A stretch of 64,000 nucleotides of DNA from assembly GCF_035818635.1 (NCBI RefSeq), contig NZ_JAYLLH010000001.1:124001-188000 (forward strand), in the 5' to 3' direction. This DNA is from Mesobacterium_A hydrothermale. GTDB lineage: Bacteria; Pseudomonadota; Alphaproteobacteria; Rhodobacterales; Rhodobacteraceae. The position numbers and the translations under genes are program-made. Under the pieces are notes generated by a model. That model had not been told where the DNA came from and did no database searches. It worked only from the letters and a program-made list of their open reading frames with translations. This document shows positions 42,365 to 51,801 of this stretch, in pieces (the first letter of the stretch is position 1; each line of letters starts with the position of its first letter).

Positions 42365-44095
42365 ATGGCATTAAAGAATTTTGACGCTGGCCTTGCCGAA
42401 CTGAAGGCAGCGCGGCGCGAAAGCCGCCCCTATTACTGGTTCGTTGCGGTCTTCAGCTTCCTTGTGAACCTGCTGATGCTGACCGGTCCGATCTACATGT
42501 TGCAGGTCTACGACCGCGTGCTTGGGTCACGGTCCGAGGCGACATTGCTGGCGCTGACGCTGCTGGTGGCGTTTCTTTATGGCTCCATGGGCTTGCTGGA
42601 CTATGTCCGCGGTCGAATCATGGGGCGCGTGGCGGCCCGGTTCCAGTCACGGCTGGACTTGCGGGTGTTCGATGCGGTGATGCGGCGGGCGGCGATCCGC
42701 CCTGACGAGCTGTCGGCCAGCGGGCTGCGCGATCTTGAATCGGTGCAGCGGTTGATGTCGTCACCGGTGCTGATGTCGCTCTTCGACATTCCCTGGACGC
42801 CGTTCTTTCTGTTCGGGATCATGCTGTTCCACCCGTGGCTGGGCTATCTGGCGATGGGCGGCGGGGCGATCCTGATCCTGGTCACCATCCTGAACCAGGT
42901 GTTCACAAAGTCCCCCACGCTCAAGGCAAACGCGGTGTCGATGCGCGCCAATCAGGTTTCCGAGCAGATCCGTAACGAGGCCGAGATGGTGCAAAGCATG
43001 GGGATGCAGAAATTTGCGTTTCTGCGCTGGCACGCGGCGCGGAAAGAGGCGCTGCGCAGCCAGATCGGCTCGGCCGACCTGCTGGGCACGTTTTCTGCCA
43101 CAACGAAGACCTTCCGCCTGTTCCTGCAATCGGCGATGTTGGGGCTTGGGGCGTATCTGGTGCTGGCGGGCGAACTGACCCCGGGGGCGATGATCGCTGG
43201 CTCGATCCTGATGGGGCGCGCGCTGGCGCCGATCGAACTGGCCATCGGCCAGTGGCCGCTGGTTCAGGCTGCGCGCAAGGGCTGGCAGAACCTGGCCCAA
43301 TTGCTGAGCGAAGTGCCCGAAGAACAGCCACGCACCCCGCTGCCGGCCCCGCGCGCCAAACTGGATGTGCAGCAACTGACCGTTGTTCCGCCGGGACAGC
43401 AGCAGGCAGCGCTGCGCATCGTCAGTTTCTCGCTCGAGCCGGGCACGGCACTGGGTGTGATCGGCCCGTCGGGTGCAGGCAAATCCACGCTGGCGCGGGC
43501 GCTGACCGGCGTCTGGCGGCCTGCGGGCGGCAAGATCCGGCTGGATGGCGCGACGCTTGAGCAATACGGAAACGAGGCGCTGGGGCGTCACATCGGGTAT
43601 CTGCCGCAGCGGGTCACGCTGTTTGACGGCACGATTGCCGAAAACATCGCCAAGCTGTCGCCCGACGCCGATCCGCAGAAGATCGTCGAGGCGGCGAAAA
43701 AGGCCGACGCGCATGACATGATCCTGAAACTGCCCGACGGCTATGATACCCGCGTGTCGGCAGCGGGCGGGCGGCTGTCCGGCGGGCAGATGCAGCGCGT
43801 GGGCCTGGCCCGGGCGATGTACGGCGATCCGGTCTTGCTGATCCTGGACGAGCCGAATTCGAACCTTGACAACGAGGGCAGCGAGGCGGTGAACACCGCC
43901 ATCCGCGCGATGAAAGCCGAAGGCAAATCGGTCCTGATCATGGCGCACCGTCCGGCGGCGATCAAGGAATGCGACCTGCTCTTGATGCTGGATGGCGGTG
44001 CCCGCACCGCGTTCGGGCCCAAGGAAGAGGTCCTGCGCCAGGTCGTGCAGAACCACCAGCAAATCCAGCAAGGCGGCACCGGAGGCGTGCGATGA
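42365..44095 (+). CDS. type I secretion system permease/ATPase (PrtD-type)
   Basis: The 576-aa ABC exporter half-transporter powers one-step secretion from cytoplasm to outside. It has a membrane domain with about five to six helices (residues ~25-300) and a nucleotide-binding domain with Walker A GPSGAGKSTLARAL (~366), Q-loop, signature LSGGQMQRVGLARAM and Walker B LLILDEPNSNLDNEG. It lacks an N-terminal C39 peptidase, like PrtD/AprD exporters of RTX proteins. It overlaps the adaptor gene by 4 nt. No outer-membrane TolC gene or RTX substrate is nearby. Confidence 0.94.
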   Translation: MALKNFDAGLAELKAARRESRPYYWFVAVFSFLVNLLMLTGPIYMLQVYDRVLGSRSEATLLALTLLVAFLYGSMGLLDYVRGRIMGRVAARFQSRLDLRVFDAVMRRAAIRPDELSASGLRDLESVQRLMSSPVLMSLFDIPWTPFFLFGIMLFHPWLGYLAMGGGAILILVTILNQVFTKSPTLKANAVSMRANQVSEQIRNEAEMVQSMGMQKFAFLRWHAARKEALRSQIGSADLLGTFSATTKTFRLFLQSAMLGLGAYLVLAGELTPGAMIAGSILMGRALAPIELAIGQWPLVQAARKGWQNLAQLLSEVPEEQPRTPLPAPRAKLDVQQLTVVPPGQQQAALRIVSFSLEPGTALGVIGPSGAGKSTLARALTGVWRPAGGKIRLDGATLEQYGNEALGRHIGYLPQRVTLFDGTIAENIAKLSPDADPQKIVEAAKKADAHDMILKLPDGYDTRVSAAGGRLSGGQMQRVGLARAMYGDPVLLILDEPNSNLDNEGSEAVNTAIRAMKAEGKSVLIMAHRPAAIKECDLLLMLDGGARTAFGPKEEVLRQVVQNHQQIQQGGTGGVR

Positions 44096-45408
44096 GCGAT
44101 ATCAACAAAGAGGTCAACAAGGCCTTCCCGATGCGCGGCCCGATGTTGCTGGGCATCATCGTTTTCGCGGTCCTGGTGGGCGGGTTCGGCTATTGGGCGG
44201 TGACCACGAATATCTCGGGCGCGGTGATTGCGTCGGGGCAGATCGTTGTCGACCAGAACCGCCAGGTGATTCAGCATCCCGATGGCGGGGTGGTCGATGA
44301 AATCCTTGTTGACGAAGGCGACCTTGTCGCGGTCGGACAGCCGTTGATCCGGCTGGACCCGACGTTGCTGAATTCCGAACTGACCATCGTCAAGGGCCAG
44401 TATTTCGAACTGGTGGCGCGCCGCGCGCGACTGGATGCCGAACGCGACGATGCGGCAGAGGTGGTGTTTGACCAGGTGCTGCTGGACGAGGCAGAGCTTG
44501 ACCCGACCATCGCGGATCTGGTCGATGGTCAGATCGCGCTGTTCGACGCCCGGCGCGCGTCGATCGCGCGCGAGGTGGATCAACTGCACAAGCGTGCCGA
44601 CCAGATTTCCGAACAGGTCAAGGGCATTGACGCGCAGCAGGATGCGCTGTCCACCCAGATTTCGCTGATTGCCAGCGAACTGGCCGACCAGCAGTCGCTG
44701 CTGGACCGCGGACTGGCGCAGGCCAGCCGGGTGTTGTCGCTGCAGCGCGAACAGGCCCGCCTTGCCGGGCTGGTGGGGGAACTGACCGCACAGAAGGCGC
44801 AGGCCAACGAACGGATCACCGAGATCGAGATCGAGGTGCTGAAGCTGGAAACCCGCCGCCGCGAAGAGGCGATCACCATGCTGCGTGACCTGCAATACCG
44901 CGAACGCGAACTGGCCGAACAGCGCCGCGCGCTGGAAGAGCGCCTGAGCCGGATGGTCATCACCGCGCCGGTGTCGGGCGTGGTCTATGGATTGCAGGTT
45001 TTTGCCGAACGGTCGGTGATCCGGCCCGCAGAGCCGGTGATGTACCTGGTTCCGCAGGATCGCCCGTTGGTGATTTCGGCGCAGGTGCCGACCATCCACA
45101 TCGACCAAATCCACCTTGGCCAGGAAGTGGTGCTGAAGTTCTCGGCGCTGGATCAGCGTCAGACGCCAGAGCTGTTTGGCTCGGTCGTCAAGGTCTCGCC
45201 CGATGCGTTCACTGACGAAACCACCAAGATGAGCTTTTACCGGGTCGAATTGCAGCTGCGTGAAAATGAAATCACCCGGCTGCCGCCCGATACCACGCTG
45301 ATTCCGGGCATGCCGGTCGAGGCGTTCATTCGCACCGCGGACCGGACGCCGGCCAGCTATCTGACCAAGCCGTTCATGGATTACTTCGCGAAGGCGTTCC
45401 GCGAATAG
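44092..45408 (+). CDS. HlyD-family type I secretion periplasmic adaptor
   Basis: The 438-aa membrane fusion protein has one membrane helix (residues ~18-38, LLGIIVFAVLVGGFGYWAV), a biotinyl/lipoyl-like strand (VIQHPDGGVVDEILVDEGD), a long coiled coil (~100-290) forming the periplasmic hairpin, and the second lipoyl half (MVITAPVSGVVYGLQVF) with a beta-barrel end. It starts with ATG overlapping the exporter stop, so the two are coupled and form one transporter. Confidence 0.94.
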   Translation: MSDINKEVNKAFPMRGPMLLGIIVFAVLVGGFGYWAVTTNISGAVIASGQIVVDQNRQVIQHPDGGVVDEILVDEGDLVAVGQPLIRLDPTLLNSELTIVKGQYFELVARRARLDAERDDAAEVVFDQVLLDEAELDPTIADLVDGQIALFDARRASIAREVDQLHKRADQISEQVKGIDAQQDALSTQISLIASELADQQSLLDRGLAQASRVLSLQREQARLAGLVGELTAQKAQANERITEIEIEVLKLETRRREEAITMLRDLQYRERELAEQRRALEERLSRMVITAPVSGVVYGLQVFAERSVIRPAEPVMYLVPQDRPLVISAQVPTIHIDQIHLGQEVVLKFSALDQRQTPELFGSVVKVSPDAFTDETTKMSFYRVELQLRENEITRLPPDTTLIPGMPVEAFIRTADRTPASYLTKPFMDYFAKAFRE

Positions 45409-45473
45409 GCCCATTGCAATTCCCATCGAAGCGGGCCAGCGTGGCGGCAAGATCAGACCAGAGGGAGGTCCCC

Positions 45474-45938
45474 ATGACCAATGCGATCGAGGCCCGTTTG
45501 ACCGAACTGGGCGTCACCCTGCCGGACGCGCCGGCCCCGGCGGCGAACTATGTGCCGTTCGTGCTGAGCGGCAACATGTTGTATGTGTCTGGCCAGATTT
45601 CGAACGGTCCCGACGGGCTGATCCTGGGCAAGCTGGGCGCGGGCATGACCGTTGAAGAGGGCGCCGCCGCCGCCAGGACCTGTGCGCTGAGCCTGCTGGC
45701 GCAGGTGCGCGCGGCCTGCGACGCTGACCTGACCCGGCTGAAGCGCGTGGTCAAGCTGGTCGGCTTCGTCAACTCGACCGCCGATTTCACCGACCAGCCC
45801 AAGGTCATCAACGGCGCGTCGGACTTCATGGTCGAACTGCTGGGCGATGCCGGGCGGCATGCACGCTCTGCCGTATCCGCAGCGGCGCTGCCACTGGGGG
45901 TCGCGGTCGAGATCGAAGGCATCTTCGAACTCGCATGA
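45474..45938 (+). CDS. RidA family protein
   Basis: The 154-aa YjgF/YER057c-type protein comes from a family whose founding member deaminates reactive 2-aminoacrylate. It is longer than E. coli RidA (~128 aa) and belongs to the YjgH-like long subgroup by its N-terminal IEARLTELGVTLPDAPAPAA. The C-terminal HARSAVSAAALPLGVAVEIE keeps an Arg in the region used by active RidA, but activity is not certain. A GAGGGAGG site precedes ATG 45474. It overlaps the GDPD gene by 4 nt. Confidence 0.9.
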   Translation: MTNAIEARLTELGVTLPDAPAPAANYVPFVLSGNMLYVSGQISNGPDGLILGKLGAGMTVEEGAAAARTCALSLLAQVRAACDADLTRLKRVVKLVGFVNSTADFTDQPKVINGASDFMVELLGDAGRHARSAVSAAALPLGVAVEIEGIFELA

Positions 45939-46687
45939 CCCTGCCCACCGCCTTTCTCGACCGGCCGATCGCCCACCGTGCCCTGCATGACAAGGGCGAT
46001 GGGCGGCCGGAAAATTCGTTGGCGGCGGTGCGGGCCGCCGTGGCCGCCGGTTACGGGATCGAGATCGACCTGCAACTGTCCAGCGACGGCGTGGCCATGG
46101 TCTTTCACGACTATGGCCTGACCCGGCTGACCGGGGAAACTGGCCCGATCCAGCAGCGCACTGCGGCAGAACTGGCCGCGATCCCGCTGCTTGGGGGCAC
46201 CGAAGGGGTGCCGACGCTGGCCCAGGTTTTGCAGGACGTGGCGGGCAAGGTGCCGCTGCTGATCGAGCTCAAGGACCAGGATGGCGCGCTTGGCCCCAAC
46301 GTCGGTACGCTGGAACGCGCTGCGGCGGCGGATCTTGCGGGCTATGATGGCCCCGTGGCGCTGATGTCGTTCAACCCGCATTCGGTTATCGCGCTGGCCG
46401 ATCTGTGTCCCGATCTGCCGCGCGGCCTGACCACCGAACAGTTTACCAAAGCGGATTGGCCCACCGTGCCCGCTGCCACCCGTGACCGGCTGAGCGGAAT
46501 TCCGGACTATGCCCAAACCGGGGCCTGTTTTGTCAGCCATCACTGGCGCGACCTGAACGATCCGCGCGTGGCGGACTTGCAGGCCGCCGGGGCGGCGGTG
46601 CTGTGCTGGACGATCCGGTCGCCCGAAGAAGAGGCAGAGGCGCGAAAGGTGGCGGCGAACATCACCTTCGAGGGCTATCTGCCTTGA
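45935..46687 (+). CDS. glycerophosphodiester phosphodiesterase family protein
   Basis: The 250-aa TIM-barrel enzyme would release glycerol 3-phosphate from glycerophosphodiesters. Catalytic residues are visible: IAHRALHDKGDGRPENSLAA (His-Arg and Glu-Asn), GIEIDLQLSSDG (Glu and Asp) and VFHDYGLTRL (second His). There is no signal peptide, so it is probably cytoplasmic. It is coupled to the RidA gene by an ATGA overlap. Confidence 0.92.
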   Translation: MTLPTAFLDRPIAHRALHDKGDGRPENSLAAVRAAVAAGYGIEIDLQLSSDGVAMVFHDYGLTRLTGETGPIQQRTAAELAAIPLLGGTEGVPTLAQVLQDVAGKVPLLIELKDQDGALGPNVGTLERAAAADLAGYDGPVALMSFNPHSVIALADLCPDLPRGLTTEQFTKADWPTVPAATRDRLSGIPDYAQTGACFVSHHWRDLNDPRVADLQAAGAAVLCWTIRSPEEEAEARKVAANITFEGYLP

Positions 46688-46738
46688 ACCGTGCCGGACC
46701 CGGACCAGATTGGAAAGGGCAGGCCGGACGGGGCAAAG

Positions 46739-47929
46739 ATGGACAGCGACAACACCATTGAAATCAACATCCTGACCTCGCTGTCGCAGATCGCGGCAGA
46801 AGACTGGGATGCCTGTGCCTGCCCCGAAGCGATGCAGGGCGGGCGGCCTCTGGACCCGTTTACCACCCACCGCTTCCTGCGGGCGCTGGAACAGTCGGGG
46901 TCGGTTGGCACCGGCACCGGCTGGGACCCGCGCTATATGGTGGCGGAGCTGGGCGGCAAGGTGATCGCCGTGGCCCCGCTTTACGCCAAGTCGCACAGCC
47001 AGGGCGAATATATCTTCGATCACAACTGGGCCCATGCCTATGAGCGTGCCGGGGGGCGGTATTACCCCAAGTTGCAGATCGCGGTGCCCTTTACCCCTGC
47101 CACCGGGCGGCGGTTCCTGACCCGTCCGGGGTATGAGGTCGCCGGCATGTCGGCGCTGGTGCAGGGCGCGGTGCAATTGGCCAGCGAGAACGGGCTGTCG
47201 TCGCTACACGCCACATTTTGCACCGAGGCCGAGGCGCTGGCCGGCGCGCAGATGGGCCTGATGCACCGGGTGACGCAGCAATATCACTGGACCAACGACG
47301 GCTATGCCGATTTCGACGCCTTCCTTGCGTCGCTGTCGTCGCGCAAGCGCAAGGCGATCCGCAAGGAACGCGCCCGTGCGCAGGACTTTGGTGGAACGAT
47401 CACCACCCTGACCGGCGACGCGATCCAGCCGGAACACTGGGATGCGTTCTGGGTGTTCTACCAGGACACCGGGGCGCGGAAATGGGGGCAGCCCTACCTG
47501 ACGCGGGCGTTTTTCGACCATGTGCAGCAAAGCCTGCGCGATGACGTGGTGCTGGTGATGGCGGAACGTGACGGGCAATACGTGGCCGGGGCGCTGAATT
47601 TCATCGGCCGGGATGCGCTTTTCGGCCGATACTGGGGCTGTATCGAAGATCACCCCTGCCTTCATTTCGAAGCGTGTTACTATCAGGCCATCGACCTTGC
47701 CATCGCCGAAGGGTTGCAGCGGGTCGAGGCCGGGGCGCAGGGTGATCACAAGCTGGCGCGCGGGTACCTGCCGGTGCAGACCCACAGCCTGCACTGGATC
47801 GCCGACCGGGGCTTTGCCCGCGCCGTTCAAAATTACCTGGACGCGGAACGCAACGCGGTGGCCGAAGATATCGAGATCCTGACCGCCTATGGCCCGTTCA
47901 GGAAGGACCGACAGGAGGAACAGCCATGA
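46739..47929 (+). CDS. COG3146 / DUF482-type acyltransferase-like protein
   Basis: The protein has 396 aa from ATG 46739. The fold is GNAT/FemX-like. Seen are the family stretches GRPLDPFTTHRFLRALEQSG, HNWAHAYERAGGRYYPKLQ, SSRKRKAIRKERARAQDFG and the C-terminal EAGAQGDHKLARGYLPVQTH, which is highly conserved in this family. Members are annotated as N-acyltransferases or peptidoglycan-biosynthesis-like, with no proven reaction here. A GTG at 46691 would extend it by 16 residues. It overlaps phhB by 4 nt. Confidence 0.9.
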   Translation: MDSDNTIEINILTSLSQIAAEDWDACACPEAMQGGRPLDPFTTHRFLRALEQSGSVGTGTGWDPRYMVAELGGKVIAVAPLYAKSHSQGEYIFDHNWAHAYERAGGRYYPKLQIAVPFTPATGRRFLTRPGYEVAGMSALVQGAVQLASENGLSSLHATFCTEAEALAGAQMGLMHRVTQQYHWTNDGYADFDAFLASLSSRKRKAIRKERARAQDFGGTITTLTGDAIQPEHWDAFWVFYQDTGARKWGQPYLTRAFFDHVQQSLRDDVVLVMAERDGQYVAGALNFIGRDALFGRYWGCIEDHPCLHFEACYYQAIDLAIAEGLQRVEAGAQGDHKLARGYLPVQTHSLHWIADRGFARAVQNYLDAERNAVAEDIEILTAYGPFRKDRQEEQP

Positions 47930-48216
47930 CCGAGAAACTGTCAGACACCGGGCGCGAAACCATGCTGGCCCCGCTGCTGGGAAATGGATGGACCCTGCTG
48001 GACGGTCGCGACGCGATCACCAAGACCTTTACCTTCGCCGATTTCACCGAAGCCTTTGCCTGGATGACCCGCGCGGCGCTTTGGGCGGAAAAGTGGAACC
48101 ACCACCCGGAATGGTCCAATGTCTACAAGACCGTCACCGTGGTGCTGACCACCCATGACGTGAACGGGCTGAGCGCGCAAGACGCCAAGCTGGCCCGAAA
48201 GATGGACAGTCTCTAG
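47926..48216 (+). CDS. phhB: 4a-hydroxytetrahydrobiopterin dehydratase
   Basis: The 96-aa pterin-4a-carbinolamine dehydratase recycles the pterin cofactor of aromatic amino acid hydroxylases. The active-site signature EKWNHHPEWSNVYKTVTVVL, followed by TTHDVNGLS, holds the paired histidines. No phenylalanine hydroxylase gene is in the window, so its partner lies elsewhere or it has another role. It starts inside the end of the preceding gene (ATGA). Confidence 0.94.
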   Translation: MTEKLSDTGRETMLAPLLGNGWTLLDGRDAITKTFTFADFTEAFAWMTRAALWAEKWNHHPEWSNVYKTVTVVLTTHDVNGLSAQDAKLARKMDSL

Positions 48217-48227
48217 GGGGGGCAAGG

Positions 48228-48250
48228 CCGGGGCGGCACCGCCGCCCCGG
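48228..48250. terminator. perfect GC hairpin between convergent phhB and peroxiredoxin genes
   Basis: CCGGGGCGGC-ACC-GCCGCCCCGG is a perfect 10-bp stem with a 3-nt loop, between two gene ends 39 bp apart. It has no T-run, so it may stabilise both mRNAs or aid rho-dependent ending rather than act alone. The stem-loop geometry matches the hairpins of the 3'-end elements. Confidence 0.55.
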
Positions 48251-48255
48251 GGCGA

Positions 48256-48744
48256 TTACAACGCCGCCAGCATGGATTCGCCGCCCGACATTTCGCAGGT
48301 GCCGCGCGCCTCTTCGACATGCAGGATCTTGACCACGCCGTCTTCGGCCATCAGCGCGTACCGGATCGACCGGTCGATCAGCCCGGCGGGCGGGGCGCTG
48401 AAGGTCATCCCGACAGCCTTGCTGTAGGAGGCATCCGCATCGGCCAGCAGGGTGATCCCGGCCTCGGTCGCGCCGGTGTCGTTGCCCCAGGCCTTCATCA
48501 CATGTGGATCGTTGACCGAAATACAGAGGATTTCGTCGATGCCCTTTTCGGCCAGCGCGTCCTTGGTGCGGATGAAGCTGGGCACATGCGCCGAATGGCA
48601 GGTCGGGGTATAGGCGCCGGGAACGGCAAAGATCACCACCTTGCGGCCTGACAGTTTGTCGGCCAGTGAAACCTGCTCTGGCCCGTTGTCGCCGATCCGC
48701 AGCAACGTGGCATCCGGCAGGCGGTCACCCACGGAAATGGACAT
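48256..48744 (-). CDS. peroxiredoxin (Prx5 type)
   Basis: The 162-aa thiol peroxidase has the peroxidatic Cys49 in VPGAYTPTCHSAHVPSF, characteristic of the Prx5/hybrid group. A second Cys near position 150 (ARGTCEMSGG) may be the resolving residue. Such enzymes often use glutaredoxin or glutathione as reductant. No signal peptide is present. It is divergent from the flavoprotein gene at 48836. Confidence 0.94.
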   Translation of the reverse strand: MSISVGDRLPDATLLRIGDNGPEQVSLADKLSGRKVVIFAVPGAYTPTCHSAHVPSFIRTKDALAEKGIDEILCISVNDPHVMKAWGNDTGATEAGITLLADADASYSKAVGMTFSAPPAGLIDRSIRYALMAEDGVVKILHVEEARGTCEMSGGESMLAAL

Positions 48745-48835
48745 GTTGAACGCTCCCTCTCAATTGCGTCTTCCACGACGCTGGATATAGGGTGCAGGGG
48801 AACGCCGCCAATGGGAAAAGCAAGGGAGTGTGCGC

Positions 48836-50044
48836 ATGCAAAAGGTCGTTGTTGTCGGGGCCGGTCAGGCAGGGGCGTCTTGCGTTGCACGGTTGCGGTC
48901 CAAGGGGTTCGACGGGTCGATCACGCTGATTGGCGAAGAGCCGGTGCCGCCCTACCAGCGCCCGCCGCTGTCCAAGGCCTACCTGCTGGGCGAGATGGAG
49001 CAAGAACGGCTCTATCTGCGGCCTGAAAGCTTTTATGCCGAAAACGGGATCGACCTGCGTGTGAACGACACCGTCAGCGCCATTGACCGGGGCGACAGGG
49101 CGGTGATCGCGGGGGGGCATCGCATCGACTATGACCACCTTGTGCTGGCCACTGGATCGGTCCCGCGCCGCCTGCCGCCCGCGGTTGGCGGGCTGCTGGA
49201 CGGCGTGCACGTCGTGCGGACCCTGCTGGATGTCGATGAAATGGCGCCCCGCTTTGTCGCAGGCGCCAGGGTGCTGATCGTTGGTGGCGGCTATATTGGG
49301 CTGGAGGCGGCGGCGGTTGCGTCCAAGCTGGGGCTGGAAGTGACGCTGGTTGAAATGGCGCCGCGCATCCTGCAACGGGTGGCCGCCGAACAGACCTCGG
49401 ATTTCTTCCGCGCCGAACATCAGCGCCACAACGTGACCGTTCTTGAAGGCGTCGGCCTGACGCGCCTGACGGGTGAAGACAAGGTGACCGGGGCCGAGCT
49501 GAGCGATGGCACCACGCTTGCGCTGGATTTCGTGATCGTCGGTGTCGGCATCACCCCGGCGGCGGAACTGGCCGAAGCCGCCGGTCTGGACATCGACAAC
49601 GGCATCAAGGTTGACGACCATGGCCGCACCAGCGACCCGGCGATCTGGGCGGCGGGCGATTGCGCCAGCTTCCCCCATGACGGCGCGCAGATGCGGCTGG
49701 AAAGCGTGGGCAACGCCATCGACATGGGGGAACTGGTGGCCGACAACATCCTGGGCGCGGATCGGGCCTATGTCCCGAAACCGTGGTTCTGGTCGGATCA
49801 GTACGATGTGAAACTGCAGATCGCGGGGTTGAGCACCGGGTTCGACAGCGTGGTCACCCGCCGCGATGGCGCGGCGTCGGTGTCGTTCTGGTACTATCGC
49901 GGCGACCGGTTGATCGCGCTGGACGCGATGAACGATCCGCGCGCCTACATGGTAGGCAAGCGCCTGATCGAGGCCGGCAAATCGCCCGACCCGGCGGCTG
50001 TGGCCGACCCGGAAACCGACCTCAAGGTCCTGCTGAAAGCGTGA
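48836..50044 (+). CDS. FAD-dependent NAD(P)H:ferredoxin-type oxidoreductase
   Basis: The 402-aa flavoprotein resembles putidaredoxin and rhodocoxin reductases, which pass electrons from NADH to a [2Fe-2S] ferredoxin for a P450 or dioxygenase. The FAD motif VVVVGAGQAGASCVARL is at the start, YQRPPLSKAYLLGEME follows, the NAD site is VLIVGGGYIGLEAAAVA, and the second FAD motif is WAAGDCASF. ATG 48836 has AAGGGAG upstream. No ferredoxin or oxygenase gene is adjacent. The stop overlaps rsmD's GTG. Confidence 0.92.
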   Translation: MQKVVVVGAGQAGASCVARLRSKGFDGSITLIGEEPVPPYQRPPLSKAYLLGEMEQERLYLRPESFYAENGIDLRVNDTVSAIDRGDRAVIAGGHRIDYDHLVLATGSVPRRLPPAVGGLLDGVHVVRTLLDVDEMAPRFVAGARVLIVGGGYIGLEAAAVASKLGLEVTLVEMAPRILQRVAAEQTSDFFRAEHQRHNVTVLEGVGLTRLTGEDKVTGAELSDGTTLALDFVIVGVGITPAAELAEAAGLDIDNGIKVDDHGRTSDPAIWAAGDCASFPHDGAQMRLESVGNAIDMGELVADNILGADRAYVPKPWFWSDQYDVKLQIAGLSTGFDSVVTRRDGAASVSFWYYRGDRLIALDAMNDPRAYMVGKRLIEAGKSPDPAAVADPETDLKVLLKA

Positions 50045-50607
50045 GGATCGTCGCGGGCCGGTTTCGTGGGCGCCGTCTGGCGGCCCTGGGCAAGGGCGAT
50101 GCCGGCGCGCATCTGCGCCCCACGACAGACCGCGTGCGCGAGGCGCTGTTCGGCATGCTGGACGGTGGCCGGTTCGGCGATGTGATCGACGGCGCGCGGG
50201 TGCTGGACCTGTTTGCCGGGACCGGCGCGCTGGGGCTGGAGGCGCTGTCGCGTGGCGCGGTGCAAGTGACCTTCGTCGACGATGGGCGCAAGGCCCAGGC
50301 GCTCTTGCGGGAAAACATCGCTACGCTGGGCGTCAGGGACGCGGTGCGGCTGATCGCCCGCGATGCGCTGCGTCTGCCGCCCGCCGATGCGCCCTGCGAC
50401 CTGGTCTTTCTGGATCCGCCCTATGGCAAGGGGCTGGGCGCCAAGGCGCTGTCGGGGGCGCAGGCGCAAGGCTGGATCGCCCCCGGCGCGCTGATCGTCT
50501 GGGAAGAAAACGCGCCGCAGCTGGCGCCCGACGGCTTCACCCTGCTGGAAACCCGCGGCTATGGTGACACCACAGTCACGCTGCTGGAGGCGATGACCGG
50601 CCCATAA
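50041..50607 (+). CDS. rsmD: 16S rRNA (guanine966-N2)-methyltransferase
   Basis: The 188-aa Rossmann-fold methyltransferase modifies G966 of 16S rRNA. It shows RIVAGRFRGRRLAAL, the LRPTTDRVREALFGML motif, SAM-binding VLDLFAGTGALGLEALSRG and the catalytic LVFLDPPYGKGL (DPPY). It starts with GTG overlapping the reductase stop by 4 nt. Confidence 0.95.
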   Translation: MRIVAGRFRGRRLAALGKGDAGAHLRPTTDRVREALFGMLDGGRFGDVIDGARVLDLFAGTGALGLEALSRGAVQVTFVDDGRKAQALLRENIATLGVRDAVRLIARDALRLPPADAPCDLVFLDPPYGKGLGAKALSGAQAQGWIAPGALIVWEENAPQLAPDGFTLLETRGYGDTTVTLLEAMTGP

Positions 50608-50713
50608 GTGCGCCGGGCAAAGCAATCCGCAGCCAATGCCCCCACGTCACTTGAAGCGTGGGCAGTGCTGCTACATATTCAACCGAACGAATGGCCACGC
50701 GAGGGAGAGACGC

Positions 50714-51685
50714 ATGACCCTGATCAAACCGACCCGCCGGGAGTTGCTGACAATTGCCGCGGCGATGCCGGCCCTGACCCTGCCCGCCAGCATCGGCCGG
50801 GCGCAGGTGGGCCCGCCCGCGATGGGCAACCCGACGCATTTCAGCTTTTCCATCGGTCAGGCGAAAATGACGGTGATTTCCGACGGATATTTCGATCTGG
50901 GCAGCGGCGGCCTGGGGGTGAACGCCTCGCGCGAAGAGGTTGAGGCGTTCCTGGCGCAATATTTCCTGGACCCGAAAAAGGGGCTGTCGCACACCAACCA
51001 CCTGTATATCGAACTGGGCGACGCAAAGGTGCTGGTCGACGTTGGCTCGGGCAACCGGTTCATGCCAACCACCGGGCGGCTGATGTCGAATTTCGAGGCC
51101 GCCGGCATTGATCCATATGAGGTCACACACGTTGTCATCACCCACGCCCACCCTGACCATATCTGGGGCATCCGTGACGATTTCGACGAAGCGATCTTGC
51201 CTGACGCGGAATATTTCCTGGGCCAGGCCGAACACGACTACTGGATGACTGACGACCTGGTGAACAAGGTCGCGCCCGAGGAACAACAGTTTGTCCTTGG
51301 GGCCGTCAACTCTATCAATGTCGATGGCGCGGAATGGAACCTGACGACCAACGAACAGGAAATCGCGCCGGGTATTCGGGTGATCGACACGCCGGGCCAC
51401 ACCCCGGGCCACATGAGCATCGTGGTCGAAAGCGACGGCCAGCAACTGATCGCGCTGGGCGACTCGATGAGCCACGCCTACACCAACTTTGCCCATCCCG
51501 ACTGGTACAACGGGTTCGACATGGACGGCGATACCACGGTGGCCACCCGCAAGCGCCTGCTGGACATGGCGGCCGCCGATCGGATGGCGGTGATCGGCTA
51601 TCACTTCCCCTTCCCGGGGGTCGGTCATGTGATGCGCGACGGCGATGCCTATCGCTTTGTCCCGGCGCTCTGGCAGTTCGAATAG
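50714..51685 (+). CDS. Tat-exported MBL-fold metallo-hydrolase
   Basis: The 323-aa protein has a twin-arginine-type signal (PTRRELLTIAAAMPALTLPA, cleaved near GRAQ), so it should fold in the cytoplasm and act in the periplasm. The metallo-beta-lactamase site is THAHPDHIWGI (HxHxDH), with HTPGHMSIVVE and an Asp in LGDSMSH, giving a di-metal centre. The substrate is not clear; AHL-lactonase-like and other members share this layout. GAGGGAG precedes the ATG. A terminator follows. Confidence 0.9.
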   Translation: MTLIKPTRRELLTIAAAMPALTLPASIGRAQVGPPAMGNPTHFSFSIGQAKMTVISDGYFDLGSGGLGVNASREEVEAFLAQYFLDPKKGLSHTNHLYIELGDAKVLVDVGSGNRFMPTTGRLMSNFEAAGIDPYEVTHVVITHAHPDHIWGIRDDFDEAILPDAEYFLGQAEHDYWMTDDLVNKVAPEEQQFVLGAVNSINVDGAEWNLTTNEQEIAPGIRVIDTPGHTPGHMSIVVESDGQQLIALGDSMSHAYTNFAHPDWYNGFDMDGDTTVATRKRLLDMAAADRMAVIGYHFPFPGVGHVMRDGDAYRFVPALWQFE

Positions 51686-51693
51686 GTCCTGTC

Positions 51694-51726
51694 ACCGGCG
51701 GTCGTGACAGCGTGACCGCCGGTTTT
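51694..51726 (+). terminator. rho-independent terminator of the MBL-fold gene
   Basis: ACCGGCGGTC and GACCGCCGGT form a perfect 10-bp stem around a 10-nt loop, followed by TTTT. It starts 8 bp after the stop codon. Confidence 0.85.
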
Positions 51727-51801
51727 CGCCCACCGCTGCCGGTTTTTGCCCCGGGCTGCGTGGCCTGACGGCCGCGCGGTCGTCCGGGCTATTCCCTGCT
51801 G

